Shown here: one piece after another, positions 20,922 to 29,926 of the stretch
How the letters are laid out: each line of letters opens with the position of its first letter
How positions within the stretch are numbered: the stretch's first letter is position 1
Assembly (NCBI RefSeq): GCF_004345245.1
Contig: NZ_SLUQ01000004.1
Span: forward strand, 556,331-620,330
Reading direction: 5' to 3'
Length of the DNA stretch: 64,000 bases
Source: Rhizobium sp. BK251
GTDB taxonomy: Bacteria; Pseudomonadota; Alphaproteobacteria; Rhizobiales; Rhizobiaceae
Translations under genes and position numbers: made by a program
The notes under the pieces: generated by a model
The model's input: only the letters and a program-made list of their open reading frames with translations
Database searches by the model: none
What the model was told of the DNA's origin: nothing

Positions 20922-23900
20922 TCACTTTGTCTTGAGTCCTGCAAGGGCGGACGCGAGCGTTTCGTCGGGAAGGCGGAAGACCGAAGCGTCCTCCGTGTAG
21001 ACGAGCACGCAATCGAAGCGCTTGCCGGGGTAAAGCGGCACAAGCACCTCCCGGTAGATCGCAAGCTGTGCCTTGTGGGCCTCGGAGATGCCACTCAGCG
21101 ATGACGGCGGGCGGCGGTTCGTCTTGTAATCGAGGATGACGACCCTGTCGTCGAGAACGGCCAACCGATCGACGCGGCCGGAAACCGCATAGTTCTCGCC
21201 GTCCAGCCGGAAGGTCCCCATGATGGAGACTTCAGCCCGGCCGTGGGCGGTGAAGATGCCGGCAAGATCGGGATGGGCGAGGACGGAAAGGGCGGCATCG
21301 ACAACCGCATCCCGTTCCTCCCTTGGCCAGTGGCGGGCGCCACGCTCGACATAACGTCGACCGGCCTGGGCTCGTTCCTCGGCCGGCATGTCGGGCAGCG
21401 TTTGCAGCAGGCGGTGCAGCAGTCTTCCCTTGTGCAGCGATCGGTCGGGCCTGCCCTTCTCGCCGAAGAGCGGTGAAACGACGATGAGGTCTTCAGCCTC
21501 GTCATCGACAATCGTGCCCGCGCCGGAAGGGCTGAGCGGCCGGGGAAGGCGACGCTGCGGCGGCAAAGGCTGCCCAAGCGCCGGAGGCAAGCCTTCCTGC
21601 GTCGACGTGGTGGCGCGGGGCGGATGCTGGTCGAATGCACGTGTCGGCTCACCGATGCGCCAGTGAAAGCCATTCCATTCGCCATCTGCCCCGGAGAAGG
21701 CGACGGCCGTGCAGTTCTCGCTTTCCTCACGCAGCGCCGCGGAAATCATAGCATGCCATGTATCCGCATTTTCCCGCTGGCCGCGATAGCCGCAGATGAT
21801 CAGCCGGTCTGCGGCGCGCGTCATCCCCACATAGAGAAGCCGACGGTATTCGTCTTCCGCAAGCGATTGAAGCCGGGCCGTATTTGCCTGGGTGAGCGAG
21901 TTACCGAGGACGCTGACCGGCACCCAGACCGGAATGGCAATTTCCTCCGCGGCCCCTTCGAGGAGGCGCAACTTCGGAAGATGCGTGTGGATGAACGACT
22001 TGGAGCCGCCGTCCACGAGGAAGACGATCGGTGCCTCCAGACCCTTGGAGGCGTGCACGGTCATGATCCGGACTTCGTTGCGACCCTTGTCCTGCTCGCG
22101 CTTGATCTCAGGTGCCTCGATCTCGAGCGTCGAGACGAAGGACTGAAGCCCTGGAAGGCCGGCCGTCTCATGCGCCAGCGTGAATGACAGGAATTCATCG
22201 AGGATGTCGCTGACCTCGGTGCCGAGGCGCGCCAGAAACTGCCGGCGCCCGCCATGACGGCCGAGGACGCGCGCGTAGAAATCATGGACGGAGGAGGATC
22301 GCGACAGAGCCATGAATCCGCGCAGGCGCTCGACGGCTGCCGCCATCCGCTCGTTGCCGTCGGCTGCAAATTTCTGCAGGTGGCTCCAGACGCTCTCGTT
22401 TTCGTCTCGCAAGGCGGCGATGGCAAAGACATCGTCCTCCGAAAGATCGAAGAGCGGGCTCTTGAGGAGAGCGGCGAGCGAAAGATCGTCCTCCGGCAGA
22501 AGCAGGAAGCGGCCGAGCGCAAGAAGATCCTGCACGGCGATATGGCTCGAAAGAACGAGCCGGTCGGCACCCGCAACGGGGATGTCGCCCCGCCGCTTCA
22601 GGGCACGCGTCAACGCATTCACGAAGGCATCCCGTTTGCGAACGAGCACGAGCACGTCGCCGGCCTCGATGAAGCGCTGCCGGCCGTGCTCGATGATCAT
22701 TTCGCGACCGACGAGGTTTCCGATCGTCTCGGCGATCCGCCGCGCCAGGATTGCCGAAGGTGCCCCTTCAGGCGTTGCGTCGAACGGTGCCGTCCAGTCC
22801 TCCTCCTTTGCGGAAGGTTCCGGTGCGATCATCTCCCAGAGGTCGACAGAACCCGGATGGCCAATCCGGCTCGAACGATGCACGACCGGTTCGCCCTGAG
22901 CGCTGAGGCCGCGGGCATTTTCCGGAAAGGCGAAGACATGGTCGACAGCTGCGAGCACGTCGGCCGTGGAACGGAAGGAAAGCGGCAGGCGGACCGGCGA
23001 AAAGGCCTGCCCGCTTCCGGTGACGCGCCGCCGCGTGATCTCGCTCTCCTCGGAAAAACGCTCCGGCCGGGCGCCCTGGAAGGAATAGATGGATTGCTTC
23101 TCGTCGCCGACCGCAAACAGGGTACGTGTCGCCTGTCGGGCGCTCTGCCCCGAAAAGAAGTCTTCGGCGAGCGAGCGGATGACGCTCCACTGGACCGGGC
23201 TCGTATCCTGCGCCTCGTCCACGAGAATGTGGTCGATGCCCTGGTCGAGCTTGTAGTGGACCCATGGGCCGATGCCGCTCTTGGTCAGCAGATCGGCCGT
23301 GCGGGTGATCAGGTCTTCGAAATCGAGCTGGCTGCGGCTCTTCTTCAGATCCGCGTAATCGCGGTTCAGCCGGTCGGCAAGGGTCAGTGCGGCATGGGTC
23401 GCGCGATACATGCGCATCCGCCGTAGCCGGTCGCGGCAGAGTAGGACATGCTCCCGCGCCGCAGCGATCGCATCGACGAGATGTGGCGCCTCCGCAAGCA
23501 TCGCCTTGACGAAGAACTGGCCGCAGGTCTTGGGCTCGCCCTTTGCCGTCAGCATCACCTTATCGAGGATATCGGCGCGGGCGGCGGGATCGGCCTCTCG
23601 CGCGGCAAGCCGCAGCGCGTAGGCGGCGTCTTGCGCCTTCGATCCGCCCTTCCGGTCGGCAAGCTGCAGGTAGAGATCGAGCACCGTGCCGGAAAGGCCG
23701 GGCAGGGGCCAGTATTCCGCGGCGACACTGCTTTCCGTATCTCGCTCATTAAGCCCAAGACGCCGCCTCAGGGCTGCATCCATGCCGCCGTGTTGGTCCG
23801 CCGCTTGGGTGAAGCGCTGGATGGCATTGCGCTTCGCGACGATGTCGGCGAGCAGCGCGTCGAGGCCGGATTCATCGGCAAGATCGAGTACATAGGCGAA

Positions 23901-24473
23901 AGCTTCGGCGAGTTCGGCGTCCTCCTCCGGCCCCGTTGCGTTCAGAAGCGAGCGCCGCGCCTCGGCAAGCAGCGTGGCAGCGGCGCGGTCGTCCAGCACC
24001 GAGAAGTGTCCCGCGACATTGGCCTCCAGCGGAAACTGGTGGAGCAGCGCCTCGCAGAAGGCATGGATCGTCTGGATCTTGAGGCCGCCGGGCGTTTCCA
24101 GCGCTTTGGCGAAGAGCCGCCGCGCCTCGGCAAGCTTGAGATGGTCGGGACCAGCTCCCTCGACTTGCGCGATCTTCGCTTTCAATTCCTCGTCCGGTAG
24201 CGTTGCCCATTCCGCGAGGCGCGCGAAGACGCGGTTCGACATCTCGGAGGCCGCGGCCTTGGTGTAGGTAAGGCAGAGGATCGCAGACGGCCGTGCGCCG
24301 GCGAGAAGAAGGCGGATAACCCGCTGCGTGAGCACATGCGTTTTCCCGGAGCCGGCATTGGCCGAAACCCAGGCGGACCGGGCGGGATCGGAAGCGAGTG
24401 ACTGCTGACGCGTTGTCCAGCCGAGCCAGGTCTCCGGTTCGTTGCCTTCGGGAAGCGGGAGATGCTCACTCAT
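20922..24473 (-). CDS. addA: Double-strand-break repair helicase AddA
   Basis: UvrD-family helicase-nuclease subunit of AddAB, the RecBCD-like complex that processes DNA ends for RecA recombination. The 1183-residue protein shows the Walker A loop AGSGKT (40-45), the [13 protein letters not shown] motif, the [15 protein letters not shown] motif V and, at the C-terminus, a RecB-like nuclease with DYKTNRRPP. The ATG at 24473 gives [10 protein letters not shown]; a longer frame to 24551 is less likely as it runs through the addB end. It overlaps the addB stop by 8 nt, so both subunits are made from one message. Confidence 0.95.
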   Translation of the reverse strand: MSEHLPLPEGNEPETWLGWTTRQQSLASDPARSAWVSANAGSGKTHVLTQRVIRLLLAGARPSAILCLTYTKAAASEMSNRVFARLAEWATLPDEELKAKIAQVEGAGPDHLKLAEARRLFAKALETPGGLKIQTIHAFCEALLHQFPLEANVAGHFSVLDDRAAATLLAEARRSLLNATGPEEDAELAEAFAYVLDLADESGLDALLADIVAKRNAIQRFTQAADQHGGMDAALRRRLGLNERDTESSVAAEYWPLPGLSGTVLDLYLQLADRKGGSKAQDAAYALRLAAREADPAARADILDKVMLTAKGEPKTCGQFFVKAMLAEAPHLVDAIAAAREHVLLCRDRLRRMRMYRATHAALTLADRLNRDYADLKKSRSQLDFEDLITRTADLLTKSGIGPWVHYKLDQGIDHILVDEAQDTSPVQWSVIRSLAEDFFSGQSARQATRTLFAVGDEKQSIYSFQGARPERFSEESEITRRRVTGSGQAFSPVRLPLSFRSTADVLAAVDHVFAFPENARGLSAQGEPVVHRSSRIGHPGSVDLWEMIAPEPSAKEEDWTAPFDATPEGAPSAILARRIAETIGNLVGREMIIEHGRQRFIEAGDVLVLVRKRDAFVNALTRALKRRGDIPVAGADRLVLSSHIAVQDLLALGRFLLLPEDDLSLAALLKSPLFDLSEDDVFAIAALRDENESVWSHLQKFAADGNERMAAAVERLRGFMALSRSSSVHDFYARVLGRHGGRRQFLARLGTEVSDILDEFLSFTLAHETAGLPGLQSFVSTLEIEAPEIKREQDKGRNEVRIMTVHASKGLEAPIVFLVDGGSKSFIHTHLPKLRLLEGAAEEIAIPVWVPVSVLGNSLTQANTARLQSLAEDEYRRLLYVGMTRAADRLIICGYRGQRENADTWHAMISAALREESENCTAVAFSGADGEWNGFHWRIGEPTRAFDQHPPRATTSTQEGLPPALGQPLPPQRRLPRPLSPSGAGTIVDDEAEDLIVVSPLFGEKGRPDRSLHKGRLLHRLLQTLPDMPAEERAQAGRRYVERGARHWPREERDAVVDAALSVLAHPDLAGIFTAHGRAEVSIMGTFRLDGENYAVSGRVDRLAVLDDRVVILDYKTNRRPPSSLSGISEAHKAQLAIYREVLVPLYPGKRFDCVLVYTEDASVFRLPDETLASALAGLKTK

Positions 24474-27400
24474 CGGGCGCCTCCTCTTCGGTCTCGGCCG
24501 TCGCCCATTCGGAGACGCGGGCAAGATGGTCGTAGTCGCCGCCATAGTCATATTGCTGCGCCGGGATGAGCCGGGACGAGAAGCCGCGCTCGCCGCTCTT
24601 CAGCAGCAGGACGAACTTGGTGAGCTGGTCGATCGACTCCTCGGCAAGTTGCAGGGCCGATTTCGCCTTGGTGGGATCCCGGTTCGAAAGTTCGTTGTTG
24701 ACCTGGTCCGTGCGGAAACGGCTTCCCGGTCGGAGTCGCACATAGAGAAGATTTTCCGGCGCGAGGTTGCCCGCATCCCGGAATGCGCTCGCGCGAAGTG
24801 CCGCCGCCTCGAGCGCCAGCTGCGGGTCGAGGAGCGCGCGGGCCTGCGCGGGCGAGGGATTGTAGCCCGTCTTGTAGTCGATGATATCGGCGGCGCCGGG
24901 CCCCTTGATATCGATTCGGTCGGCAACACCTGTGAGCCGGATGCCAGCGACATCAAGCTCCATGCCGGCTGGAACCTCCGTCAGCGTTCTGCGGATCTGC
25001 GGCCGCCGTTCTTCTTCCCAGGCGAGGAAGGCGCGCGCGACCTCCCGAAAGCGTGGCCGCCACACGCTGTCGATGTGGGACGGCAGTTGCTCAGCATCGA
25101 AAAGCTCGGAGAGGATGCGCTCCATGGCGGTCGCGCCCGCCGGCGTGCCGGCGGCATGTCCCTCGCGAATAAAGCGGTCGATGATCGCGTGGTACAGCGT
25201 CCCGCGTTCGGCAGCCCCCGGACCGCGGTTGAAAGCGTCGACCGGATCTAGACGCAGGATGCGCCGCGCGTAGATGGCATAGGGATCGCGCCGCAGGCGC
25301 CCGACCTCGCTGAAGGAATAGCTCTTCGGCTGCAGCGTCTGGGGCGGCTTCGGGGCCGGCCGTTGCGCCGGATTCTGGTTCTCTCCCTCGTCGATGAGGT
25401 TGGCCCAGTGGCGGAAGCGATCGCCACGGGCTCTCAGCGCCTTTTCCAGATCCTTGCCGCCGAGGGCGAGCAATCGCTGCAGCCAGCGGGAGGCAACGGT
25501 GGGCGCCGATCCCTGGCGGAGCGCGCGCGAATAGACGAGCCGACGCGTACCGTTCGCCATCTCGAAATCATGTGCAATCTGACCGACCCGCCTTTCCGGC
25601 GGCTCCAGCCCGATCTCCGTCTTCATCGTGCGTGAAATGAACGGGTTGTTGGATGTCTGGTTCGGCCAGGCCCCCTCGTTCAGACCGCCGAGGACGAGCG
25701 TATCGACGCTCTGCAGGCGGGCCTCCAGCGTACCGAAGATGAAGATGCGCGGATGACTGAGTGCGCGGGGCTTGACGGCCTGGCCGGCGGTGAAGGCCGC
25801 CATGATGTCGATCCACTGCGGACCGTCCGCCTCCATCTGCCCCTCGGTCTCGATGATCTCGCCAAGCAGGCTTGAGAGCGCGTCGCCGGCTTCGCCGGAC
25901 CATAGAGCTGCAAGGTTGCCGCGCTCATCTGCGGCGACTGCTTCGAGTGCGCGCCCGGTGCGTTCGGCCCATTCGGAAAGCATGAAGGCGGTCGTCAGCC
26001 TCTGGCCGCCATGCGATCTGCGCACCAGCGCCGACGCCAGGGGCTCGACCGCGCCGGCAATGCGCCGGGCAAGGAGACGCGCCTCGTCGGCAGCATCGCC
26101 GGTAAGCGCCTTGCGCCATTGTGGGCTGTGACGCTCCGATGCCTCTTCGGCGAGGCGGATGTCGAGCAGTGGTTCCAGTCCATCGATGGCGACGTCGGCC
26201 ACGCCGCCGCGCATGGCGAGCAGCTCCAATGCCGCGACGGCGCGATCGAGACGGTCCCGGTCAAGGCCGAAACGGGCGAGCGGATGCTTGAGCAACGAGA
26301 CGATGGCGACCGGGTCGCCGGGCCGAAGCGTCGCTTCGAGAAGGAGCTGCAGCAGCGTTCCCTGCGGCGTCGCCGAAAGCGGCGTACCGGCAGAATCATC
26401 CGCCACGATCCCGAAGCGGGCAAGCTCGGCGGTGACACGACGGGCGAGGTTGCGATCAGGCGTGATCAGGGCGGCCTGGCTTTCGCCGTTCCGTCCGGGC
26501 TCCTCCAGCGCCAGCCGCAGCGCGATGGCGATCGCTGTCGCCTCCTCACGCTCGTTGGCCGACTCGATCAGCGAGACATCGGCAAAGGCGCCCTGAATGG
26601 CCTCCGGGAGAAGGCCCTTCTGCCATGCGTTCCAATTGCTGGTCGCCTTGGCAGGGGCGAGTGCGCGGGAGAGGATCTCGGCGCGAAGGTGCATGTCCGG
26701 GTCGACCATGCCCAGGGCATCGACATCCCTGCGGGTCATTTGCAGGCGGCCGAGCAGTCTTGAGAGGCCGTATTGCGGGTGGCCGCGGCCGGCGGCGTCG
26801 CGACCTTGGCTCGGCTCCTCCGGCGGATCGACGAGATCCCAGTCGGCGTCCGGCATCGAAAGATCAAGGCCGGGAAGGACGATGACGCCCTGCGGCAGTG
26901 AGGCCACCGCGGCGATCAGATCGGCGGTGGCGGGAACCGAGCCGGTGGAACCGGCGACGATCACCGGGCCGGAATCCGCGAGTGCCGCAATTCTCTTGGC
27001 CTCGGCACGCAGGATTGCATTTCGGTGCCGCGCGGGCGAGGATCGGCCGAGTTCCCCGAGGCGTTCGGGCCAGAAGGCACTCGCAATCCGCAGGAATTCG
27101 GCGGTCAGTTGCCACCAGAGGGCATGGTCCCGGGCGTCGAGCCGGGCAAGCTCGTCCCATTCCCGTTCCTCGGTCTCCATCGAATCGATGAGTTCTGCAA
27201 GATTGCGCGCCAGCCAGATGGCGTCGGCGGGGCTTGCCGGTGCCACCAACGGCGAATCCGAGTGAACGTCGCGCACGATCTGTGGCAGCCGGTTGCGCCA
27301 GGCAAGGATAAGCCGTGCGAGCTCGAGCAGCCGCGCCGTATTGGGGAGCGGCGGCGCGAGATCGAAGGTCTCGGGCATGTCCTCTTCGAAATAACCGCTG

Positions 27401-27663
27401 TCGTCATCTGTCTCGCCGAGCGGCCGGATGACGGGCAGGATGGCGGAACGGCCGCCGAGGAGATCGACGAATTCCGACCGCAATACGCGAACCGCGCGCC
27501 GTGTCGGCAGGAAGATCGTCACCTTGGCAAGGGAAAGCGGATCGGCTGGGTCGTGACGAAAATGCTCGGTCAGGCGACCGTCGCAAAGCGCGGCAGCCAG
27601 GGTCTTCAGGAAGGGCAGGCCCGCCGGAATTGTCAAAACCCGCTGCCGGTGGCGCCGTTCCAT
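24466..27663 (-). CDS. addB: Double-strand-break repair protein AddB
   Basis: Second subunit of AddAB. The 1065 residues form an inactivated-helicase-type core typical of AddB (no canonical Walker A at the N-terminus; LPTRRAVR block near 51) and a C-terminal nuclease with GVADRIDIKG and IIDYKTG. The alphaproteobacterial AddB class is meant here rather than the Firmicute iron-sulfur one; I do not see the four Cys of the iron-sulfur type. The start is only 3 nt after the stop of murU, so it belongs to the divL-like/tsaE/murU run. Confidence 0.93.
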   Translation of the reverse strand: MERRHRQRVLTIPAGLPFLKTLAAALCDGRLTEHFRHDPADPLSLAKVTIFLPTRRAVRVLRSEFVDLLGGRSAILPVIRPLGETDDDSGYFEEDMPETFDLAPPLPNTARLLELARLILAWRNRLPQIVRDVHSDSPLVAPASPADAIWLARNLAELIDSMETEEREWDELARLDARDHALWWQLTAEFLRIASAFWPERLGELGRSSPARHRNAILRAEAKRIAALADSGPVIVAGSTGSVPATADLIAAVASLPQGVIVLPGLDLSMPDADWDLVDPPEEPSQGRDAAGRGHPQYGLSRLLGRLQMTRRDVDALGMVDPDMHLRAEILSRALAPAKATSNWNAWQKGLLPEAIQGAFADVSLIESANEREEATAIAIALRLALEEPGRNGESQAALITPDRNLARRVTAELARFGIVADDSAGTPLSATPQGTLLQLLLEATLRPGDPVAIVSLLKHPLARFGLDRDRLDRAVAALELLAMRGGVADVAIDGLEPLLDIRLAEEASERHSPQWRKALTGDAADEARLLARRIAGAVEPLASALVRRSHGGQRLTTAFMLSEWAERTGRALEAVAADERGNLAALWSGEAGDALSSLLGEIIETEGQMEADGPQWIDIMAAFTAGQAVKPRALSHPRIFIFGTLEARLQSVDTLVLGGLNEGAWPNQTSNNPFISRTMKTEIGLEPPERRVGQIAHDFEMANGTRRLVYSRALRQGSAPTVASRWLQRLLALGGKDLEKALRARGDRFRHWANLIDEGENQNPAQRPAPKPPQTLQPKSYSFSEVGRLRRDPYAIYARRILRLDPVDAFNRGPGAAERGTLYHAIIDRFIREGHAAGTPAGATAMERILSELFDAEQLPSHIDSVWRPRFREVARAFLAWEEERRPQIRRTLTEVPAGMELDVAGIRLTGVADRIDIKGPGAADIIDYKTGYNPSPAQARALLDPQLALEAAALRASAFRDAGNLAPENLLYVRLRPGSRFRTDQVNNELSNRDPTKAKSALQLAEESIDQLTKFVLLLKSGERGFSSRLIPAQQYDYGGDYDHLARVSEWATAETEEEAPDE

Positions 27664-27666
27664 GGC

Positions 27667-28398
27667 TCAGGCAAGCTCCCGGAAACGCCGGATTGTTTCC
27701 TCCGCCTCGCCGATCGCCTCCGGCGTGCCGACGGTCAGCCAATGGCCCTCCAGCGAAAGGCCGTAGAGGCGCCCCGTCGCGATTGCTCTGTCGAAATAGA
27801 TGTTGAGGTTGAAAGCGTCGGCAGGCGCATCGTCAAACAGCGAAGGGTTCATCACGATCGCTCCTGCATAGACGGTCGGATTCGGATCGCCATCGCGATA
27901 GCGCGTGAGGCGGCCATCGCCGGCGAGGTTGAAGTCCTTCTTGCCATTGTGCCCCGTCGTATTCTCGAGTGGCACGCAAAGCAATGCCATGTCCATCTTC
28001 TCAGGATCGAAGAAGGCCGCGAGCCGCTCCAGATTGGTCTTGTCGCCCCTCGGCTCGCCGATCCAGAAGAGATCGGCATTCATGACGAAGAGCGTGCTGC
28101 GATCGAGCAGTTTCAGCCCCTTTGCCAGGCCGCCGCCTGAGTTCATCAAGGCGTCGCGCTCGTCGGAAATGACGATGCCGAGGCGCGAATAGCCCGCCAG
28201 GTGCTCGACCATCTGCTCGGCGAGATAGTGGACGTTCACGACCGCCTTTTCTACCCCGGCCTCAGCGAGGCAGTCGAGCGCATAGTCGATCATCGGCTTG
28301 CCGGCGATCTTCACGAGCGGCTTCGGAATGGTATCGGTGATCGGCCGCATGCGGGTTCCGAGGCCTGCGGCCAGAACCATGGCTTGTCTGATGGTCAT
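27667..28398 (-). CDS. murU: N-acetylmuramate 1-phosphate uridylyltransferase-type nucleotidyltransferase (MurU)
   Basis: Nucleotidyltransferase that in the cell-wall recycling bypass (AmgK-MurU) makes UDP-MurNAc from MurNAc-1-phosphate and UTP. The 243 residues show LAAGLGTRMRPIT (9-21), KPLVKIAGKPMIDY and the NMD-like NADLF acidic loop of sugar nucleotidyltransferases. The generic annotation would be mannose-1-phosphate guanylyltransferase; I prefer MurU because the upstream neighbour has an AmgK-like kinase domain. The gap to the kinase gene is 13 nt and to addB 3 nt. Substrate is inferred from context. Confidence 0.75.
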   Translation of the reverse strand: MTIRQAMVLAAGLGTRMRPITDTIPKPLVKIAGKPMIDYALDCLAEAGVEKAVVNVHYLAEQMVEHLAGYSRLGIVISDERDALMNSGGGLAKGLKLLDRSTLFVMNADLFWIGEPRGDKTNLERLAAFFDPEKMDMALLCVPLENTTGHNGKKDFNLAGDGRLTRYRDGDPNPTVYAGAIVMNPSLFDDAPADAFNLNIYFDRAIATGRLYGLSLEGHWLTVGTPEAIGEAEETIRRFRELA

Positions 28399-28411
28399 GC
28401 TGATCCGGAAT

Positions 28412-29926
28412 TTATGATTCGTTCCGGCCTATTCCAGCCCGTGCGCACCATTCGCGCAAGGGGGCGAGTGCATCATGTTCCAGAGCCACGCCGAGATAGG
28501 CGAGCGTGCGCGGCATGTGCTTCATGTAAGCCGGCTTGCCGTCGCGCCGCAGGAGGCGGACCCAGAGGCCGGCAAGCTTGCACGCACGCTGTGCCGCCAT
28601 GATCGACCAGGCCTTCAGGAAGCCCGCCTCGTCGAAGCCGCCCTGAGCGTGGCGGAGCTTCAGGTAGTCGGCCATGAGTTCGTCGAAGAGGTTGCGCTCG
28701 ATCGTCACGCGCGCATCCTGGATGATCGACGCGAGGTCATAGGCCGTCGGCCCGATCATCGCATCCTGGAAATCGATGAGGCCTACGCGTCGGACGCCGC
28801 TCTCCTTCTCGCGCCAGATGATGTTCGGCGAGTGGAAGTCGCGCAGAAGCAGGTTCTTTTCCGCCGGCTGCAGCGCGAGGATCAGCTCGTCCCATATCGC
28901 AAGATATTCGTTGCGTTCCTCCGCTGTGGCCTCGCTGCCGCGCTTCCACGGCAGGTGCCAGTCGAGGAGCAGGCGGACTTCCATTTTCATGGCGGTCGGA
29001 TCGAAATCCGGAATGCGGTGCAAATGTGTCGCCGTAACGGGAATTTCGCGATCGATAGCCATCGAGTGGAGATGGGCAAGACAGGCGACGCTTGCGCGGT
29101 AGCGATCGGCGATCGGCTTTCCTTCTCCGTCAAGAACACCGTCGCTGCCGAGGTCCTCGAGCAGCAGGATGCCGTCATCGAAATCCGCCTCATAGACCTC
29201 CGGTGCTGCGAAACCCCTGGCGCGCAGCGTGCGCGCCAGCGCGACGAACGGATAGGCATCCTCGGCGATGTGGGCAACCTGCGGGTAGGTCTTGCCGTCC
29301 ATCACGACGGGACCCTTCGGTTGACGCGGCCAATCCATCAGGATGAGGCGCGCGCCGTCATGCGGATAGATGGCCTCATAGGCACGCGCCGAGGCGTCAC
29401 CCGTCAGAAACCGCCGTTTCGCGCCGGCAAGACCATGACTGTCGAGAAAATCGCGGATCTTGAGGACGCGAAGGATCCGTGCCATCTGCCGCTCCGGCGC
29501 GCTGATGGTCGCCCGGCGGCCCTCGCCTTCGTGCTCGAGGCGCAGGTGAATGATGTCGGCGTGCAGGGCGCCGTCGGCCATTTCCGGCCATTCGACGAGG
29601 CAGATGCCACTCTGCAGTGCTTCGTCGAAGCCGAGTTCGTCGAGCTCGGTCGCATTGCTCAGCCGATAGAGGTCGAAGTGATGGATGGGGATCCGCAGCT
29701 CGTAGGACTGCACGAGCGTGAATGTCGGGCTCGGCACCTCCAGCTCGTCGTCGTCGGCCATGGCGCGCAGAAGTGCGCGGGCAAGCGAGGACTTTCCGGC
29801 ACCGAGGTCTCCCGAAAGGGCCAGGCAGTCGCCGGCCCTAAGGGCGAGCGCCAGGTCCTCCCCGAGGCGGGCCGTTGCGGCATCGTTCTCGAGGATGAGC
29901 GAAATGGCACCGTCAGGCGTGATCAT
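28412..29926 (-). CDS. TsaE/AmgK fusion: tRNA t6A-ATPase plus aminoglycoside-type phosphotransferase
   Basis: A 504-residue two-domain protein. Residues 1 to about 145 are TsaE, the ATPase needed for t6A modification of tRNA: P-loop GDLGAGKSS (39-47), the SPTFTL block and the HFDLYRL motif. From about residue 155 follows an aminoglycoside/choline-kinase fold domain with FLTGDASARAYE, LRDFHSPNIIW and the metal-binding GLIDFQDA, resembling AmgK, the anomeric kinase for MurNAc/GlcNAc. The MurU-like gene is immediately downstream, so the kinase domain probably serves cell-wall sugar recycling. It overlaps the divL-like gene by 4 nt. Separate E. coli TsaE is 153 residues; the fusion has no visible frameshift. 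Confidence 0.9.
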   Translation of the reverse strand: MITPDGAISLILENDAATARLGEDLALALRAGDCLALSGDLGAGKSSLARALLRAMADDDELEVPSPTFTLVQSYELRIPIHHFDLYRLSNATELDELGFDEALQSGICLVEWPEMADGALHADIIHLRLEHEGEGRRATISAPERQMARILRVLKIRDFLDSHGLAGAKRRFLTGDASARAYEAIYPHDGARLILMDWPRQPKGPVVMDGKTYPQVAHIAEDAYPFVALARTLRARGFAAPEVYEADFDDGILLLEDLGSDGVLDGEGKPIADRYRASVACLAHLHSMAIDREIPVTATHLHRIPDFDPTAMKMEVRLLLDWHLPWKRGSEATAEERNEYLAIWDELILALQPAEKNLLLRDFHSPNIIWREKESGVRRVGLIDFQDAMIGPTAYDLASIIQDARVTIERNLFDELMADYLKLRHAQGGFDEAGFLKAWSIMAAQRACKLAGLWVRLLRRDGKPAYMKHMPRTLAYLGVALEHDALAPLREWCARAGIGRNES

